From positions 1-8,599 of the forward strand of contig JABDJM010000052.1 of NCBI GenBank assembly GCA_013002475.1: a stretch of DNA of 8,599 bases. The letters run 5' to 3'. The first letter of the stretch is position 1, and each line of letters starts with the position of its first letter. Source of the DNA: Saprospiraceae bacterium. GTDB lineage: Bacteria; Bacteroidota; Bacteroidia; Chitinophagales; Saprospiraceae. Shown here piece after piece: positions 6,314 through 8,599 of the stretch. The position numbers and the translations under genes are program-made. A model generated the notes under the pieces. The model was not told the DNA's origin and searched no databases. It was given only the letters and a program-made list of their open reading frames with translations.

Positions 6314-7594
6314 AGCCCGCATCATTGCCTCTGCCTTTAAAAGGCATTCCTGATACTCATTTTCCGGAATTGAATCTGCAACAATGGCTCCGCCAACCTG
6401 AAAAGAAAGAGATCGGCCTGCCTGGTCCAGCAGGATGGATCGAATTACCACATTGAAATCAAAATCCCCTTCAGGTGTAAAATAGCCGATCGAACCGGAG
6501 TAAATCCCACGGGAATTTCGTTCAAACTGATCAATCAATTGCATGGCCTTAATTTTCGGTGCCCCGGTCATAGAACCCATCGGAAAGGCATTTCTGATTG
6601 CTTCGATGCCAGTAACTCCATCTGCAAGATTTCCTGAAATAGTACTGATCATCTGGTGAACTGTTTTGAAAGAGTAGATCCCAAATAGTTCCTCAACTTT
6701 TATTGACCCGGGTGTACAGGATCTGGCCAGGTCATTCCTTACAAGATCCACGATCATCACATTTTCCGATCTGTCTTTTGGCGATTGCTGCAGAGTATTT
6801 CTTTCAATCTCATCATTGATAATATTGTCTCTCCTCGGCCGGGTCCCTTTTATGGGTTGAGAGACTATCCTATTACCAGTTTTACTGAGAAACCTTTCCG
6901 GGCTTCCTGACAAAATATACTTGTCTCCCATCCTGAAATAAGCGGAGAAGGGCGCCTCAGAATGCCCGGTTAGACTATTGAACAGTGACCTTGGATGAAC
7001 GCCTACTTCTTTTGCCAGATAGCTCATGCAAAAGTTCATCTCGTAGATATCCCCAAATTGGATATGATCCTGAATTATTTTTATGGTTTCAAGGTATTCC
7101 TTCTTGTCAAAGTTGGGATCGAGATTATCCAGCGGTCTGATTTCCTCAAATTCCGGATTTACCTTCTGGATCTGTTCAAAGACATGTTCCGGCTTTACAT
7201 AATTTGATGAAATCCGAATGCTGTTGGCAAAAAATTCGATCAGTATTTTGGGTCTGAAAAAATGGATTAGGGGAAAGGCCTGCAATGGTGGATTCTGGCT
7301 CTTCAGATCTTCAACTTCATTCTTAAGGTCATAAGAAAGGAACCCGAAAGCCCAGGATTTTTCTTGCATCAACCAGTCTTCAAGTTTTTCAAAACCATTT
7401 CTCCTTTCGCTGGGAAAATAATCGAAACGATCCTCTGCATCGATAGCTAGAATTCCTTCCAGATAATGGGGGGAGAGATCGGAATAGGCATTATGATCCA
7501 ATAAACATTGAGAAGGGAATATCTCGGCCCATTGCAATGCTTTTTTCTTGAAAAGGGAGGGGTTTGTTGAAGGAAATATCTTGGTGTTGCGCAT
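6281..7594 (-). CDS. pabB: Aminodeoxychorismate synthase component I (chorismate-binding enzyme)
   Basis: PabB converts chorismate and ammonia to 4-amino-4-deoxychorismate, the first step toward p-aminobenzoate and folate, in partnership with a PabA glutaminase. The protein has 437 residues. The N-terminal domain includes SWAFGFLSYDLKNEVEDL (80-97). The catalytic C-terminal domain begins around 160. It has GDIYEMNF at 181-188, SGSPERFL at 229-236, PIKGTRPR at 247-254, ENVMIVDLVRNDL at 277-289, GSMTGAPK at 340-347 and GGAIVADS at 401-408. The Lys in PIKGT (Lys249) is the marker of aminodeoxychorismate synthases; anthranilate synthases usually have PIAGT. That is why I call PabB rather than TrpE, although annotation in this family is often mixed. 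No pabA is in the window. The ATG at 7594 is 6 nt after the stop of the OmpA-domain gene, so the two form one leftward unit. The protein is complete. Confidence 0.92.
   Translation of the reverse strand: MRNTKIFPSTNPSLFKKKALQWAEIFPSQCLLDHNAYSDLSPHYLEGILAIDAEDRFDYFPSERRNGFEKLEDWLMQEKSWAFGFLSYDLKNEVEDLKSQNPPLQAFPLIHFFRPKILIEFFANSIRISSNYVKPEHVFEQIQKVNPEFEEIRPLDNLDPNFDKKEYLETIKIIQDHIQFGDIYEMNFCMSYLAKEVGVHPRSLFNSLTGHSEAPFSAYFRMGDKYILSGSPERFLSKTGNRIVSQPIKGTRPRRDNIINDEIERNTLQQSPKDRSENVMIVDLVRNDLARSCTPGSIKVEELFGIYSFKTVHQMISTISGNLADGVTGIEAIRNAFPMGSMTGAPKIKAMQLIDQFERNSRGIYSGSIGYFTPEGDFDFNVVIRSILLDQAGRSLSFQVGGAIVADSIPENEYQECLLKAEAMMRALGLEHLYAEA
6332..6346. other. Inverted repeat just past the aroA stop, inside pabB
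   Basis: TGCCTT and AAGGCA form a perfect 6-bp stem with a 3-nt loop, 18 nt after the aroA stop codon. No clear T run follows on the plus strand (TTCCTGAT), so it is not a classic intrinsic terminator. It may help halt or stabilise the aroA transcript, or be fixed by the pabB codons for Cys-Leu-Leu-Lys-Ala. Confidence 0.35.
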
Positions 7595-7600
7595 AGGGTC

Positions 7601-8599
7601 TTAGCCTTCCATCTTTAAGATCGTGACCTCTACCCTTTGATTCCTTTTCCTTCCTGTAGCAGTATTATTCGTAGCAATGGGTTCACTTTTTCCATAGCCC
7701 TTATACTTAAGACGATATTCAGGGATTCCCTTATCCACCAAATATTCAACAACAGATTTTGCCCTGGCTTCTGACAGCATCTGACAAAACTCCACCTGAC
7801 AGCGGTTATTTGTATGACCACCAACCTCGATCGAGATGTCCTCATTAAGCATCATAAACCGAAATAGCTCGTCTAGGATCGGAAAATTATCCACCTCTAT
7901 CCTCGATGAATCCGCCATGAAAAACATTTTGTTCAGCGGGATCTTTTTTCCTTCTGATAATTCACTCCTGTCCTTTAAGCCAGTCAATACCCGAGGGGTA
8001 AAATCTGGTTTGGCAGTCACAGGCTGTGATGGAGGAATATAATTTACAGTTCTTGACTCCTGGTTTTGGCCATCCTTATTTCTTGCTGACAATTTCAACC
8101 GGTTGGGACCAGGCTCAAGTTCCAGGTTGGCTGTTACTGAGCCCATGGCCACATTAAATCCGATTTCGGTTTCTGTTCCATTGACGAAAAAGGTCAATTG
8201 ACTTTTCCGGGAAATGTTTGCCACATCAGCAGTAAATCGAAATCCCTGCTCCCTCGTTTCAAGACCATTATTTACCGGATTGGTGATGTTCACTATTGGA
8301 GGATTTTTCTCCTCCTCAACTATTTCTTTTTCTTCGCATGGGATTGGGAATATATTCCCGAGATCGTCTATAAGGATATTACCGTTATATGGAAAAAGGG
8401 AAGGCGTTTTATAAAACACTTCCAGGAAGAAATAGGTATGCTTCATCGAGGGCTCAAACCTAAAGGAGTATTCCCTCCATTCCGAATGGTTGATGAGTGG
8501 GCTTTCGTCCAGCAACTCCTTTCTTGAACAAACCTGATTGCCACCCCAGATTCTCATCTTTACTGGATTAGCGAAGTTTTCTTCTTTCCCAGTGGCAGC
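7601..8599 (-). CDS. Outer-membrane-associated protein with Ig-like and OmpA C-terminal domains, 5' end missing
   Basis: The frame is open from the right edge: the 14 codons upstream of the Met at 8557 are in frame and free of stops, giving at least 332 residues. The true start and any signal peptide lie outside. Residue numbers count from that Met. Residues 1-70 form the end of a beta-rich domain (MRIWGG at 1-6, FPYNGNILIDDL at 55-66). A Glu/Lys-rich linker (about 75-84) leads to an Ig-like repeat (about 87-175, ending VNYIPP). The OmpA peptidoglycan-binding domain is at about 205-315, with GGHTNNRC (246-253), LSEARAKSVVEYL (261-273) and YKGYGKSEP (285-293). It probably anchors the outer membrane to peptidoglycan. 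The usual GHTD reads GHTN (Asn250), so m-DAP contact may differ, while Arg265 is kept. pabB follows after 6 nt. Confidence 0.9.
   Translation of the reverse strand, partial: AATGKEENFANPVKMRIWGGNQVCSRKELLDESPLINHSEWREYSFRFEPSMKHTYFFLEVFYKTPSLFPYNGNILIDDLGNIFPIPCEEKEIVEEEKNPPIVNITNPVNNGLETREQGFRFTADVANISRKSQLTFFVNGTETEIGFNVAMGSVTANLELEPGPNRLKLSARNKDGQNQESRTVNYIPPSQPVTAKPDFTPRVLTGLKDRSELSEGKKIPLNKMFFMADSSRIEVDNFPILDELFRFMMLNEDISIEVGGHTNNRCQVEFCQMLSEARAKSVVEYLVDKGIPEYRLKYKGYGKSEPIATNNTATGRKRNQRVEVTILKMEG

Noticed and set aside
7836..8527. Plus-strand open frames over the OmpA-domain gene
   Set aside because: They are antisense to a gene with clear OmpA motifs and show no domain of their own.

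Overview
The window looks like chromosomal housekeeping DNA from a member of the Bacteroidota, probably a Cytophagales-like lineage. Four things suggest this. The AroA has a GPAGTTFRF variant of the family's NAGTxxRP motif. The PBP1A-type, PhoH and DUF62 proteins read like Bacteroidota versions. The start codons generally lack Shine-Dalgarno sites. The OmpA-domain protein carries an N-terminal domain (PVKMRIWGG, FPYNGNILIDD) that I associate with that phylum. The assignment rests on recalled family resemblance, not on a search.

Layout. Positions 1-3402 form a leftward (minus-strand) gene chain, read from right to left: a SAM hydroxide adenosyltransferase-like protein (DUF62); a small antibiotic-biosynthesis-monooxygenase-fold protein coupled to it by an ATGA overlap; aroB; and the 5' part of a class A penicillin-binding protein that runs off the left edge. 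A 221-bp divergent intergenic region (3403-3623) separates this from a rightward chain: phoH (TTG start), an OsmC-family protein starting 1 nt after it, and aroA overlapping the osmC end by 11 nt. aroA then meets pabB head-on: the two 3' ends overlap by 33 bp (6281-6313). pabB is the downstream gene of a second leftward unit, 6 nt after an OmpA-domain envelope protein that is cut by the right edge.

How the genes fit together. AroB (step 2 of the shikimate pathway) and AroA (step 6) lead toward chorismate, and PabB uses chorismate for p-aminobenzoate and folate. The three lie in three different transcription units. The other genes deal with RNA or stress metabolism (PhoH), peroxide detoxification (OsmC), SAM chemistry (DUF62) and the cell envelope (PBP, OmpA domain). 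I see no mobile element, CRISPR array, tRNA or rRNA, and nothing that looks like a new defence or biosynthetic system. The points most worth a second look are the altered catalytic-region residues of the DUF62 protein, an Asp-to-Asn change in the OmpA peptidoglycan-binding motif, the overlapping convergent aroA/pabB ends, and a hairpin plus U-run with a competing pairing in the phoH leader. The window is gene-dense, and no stretch over 300 bases lacks a gene.
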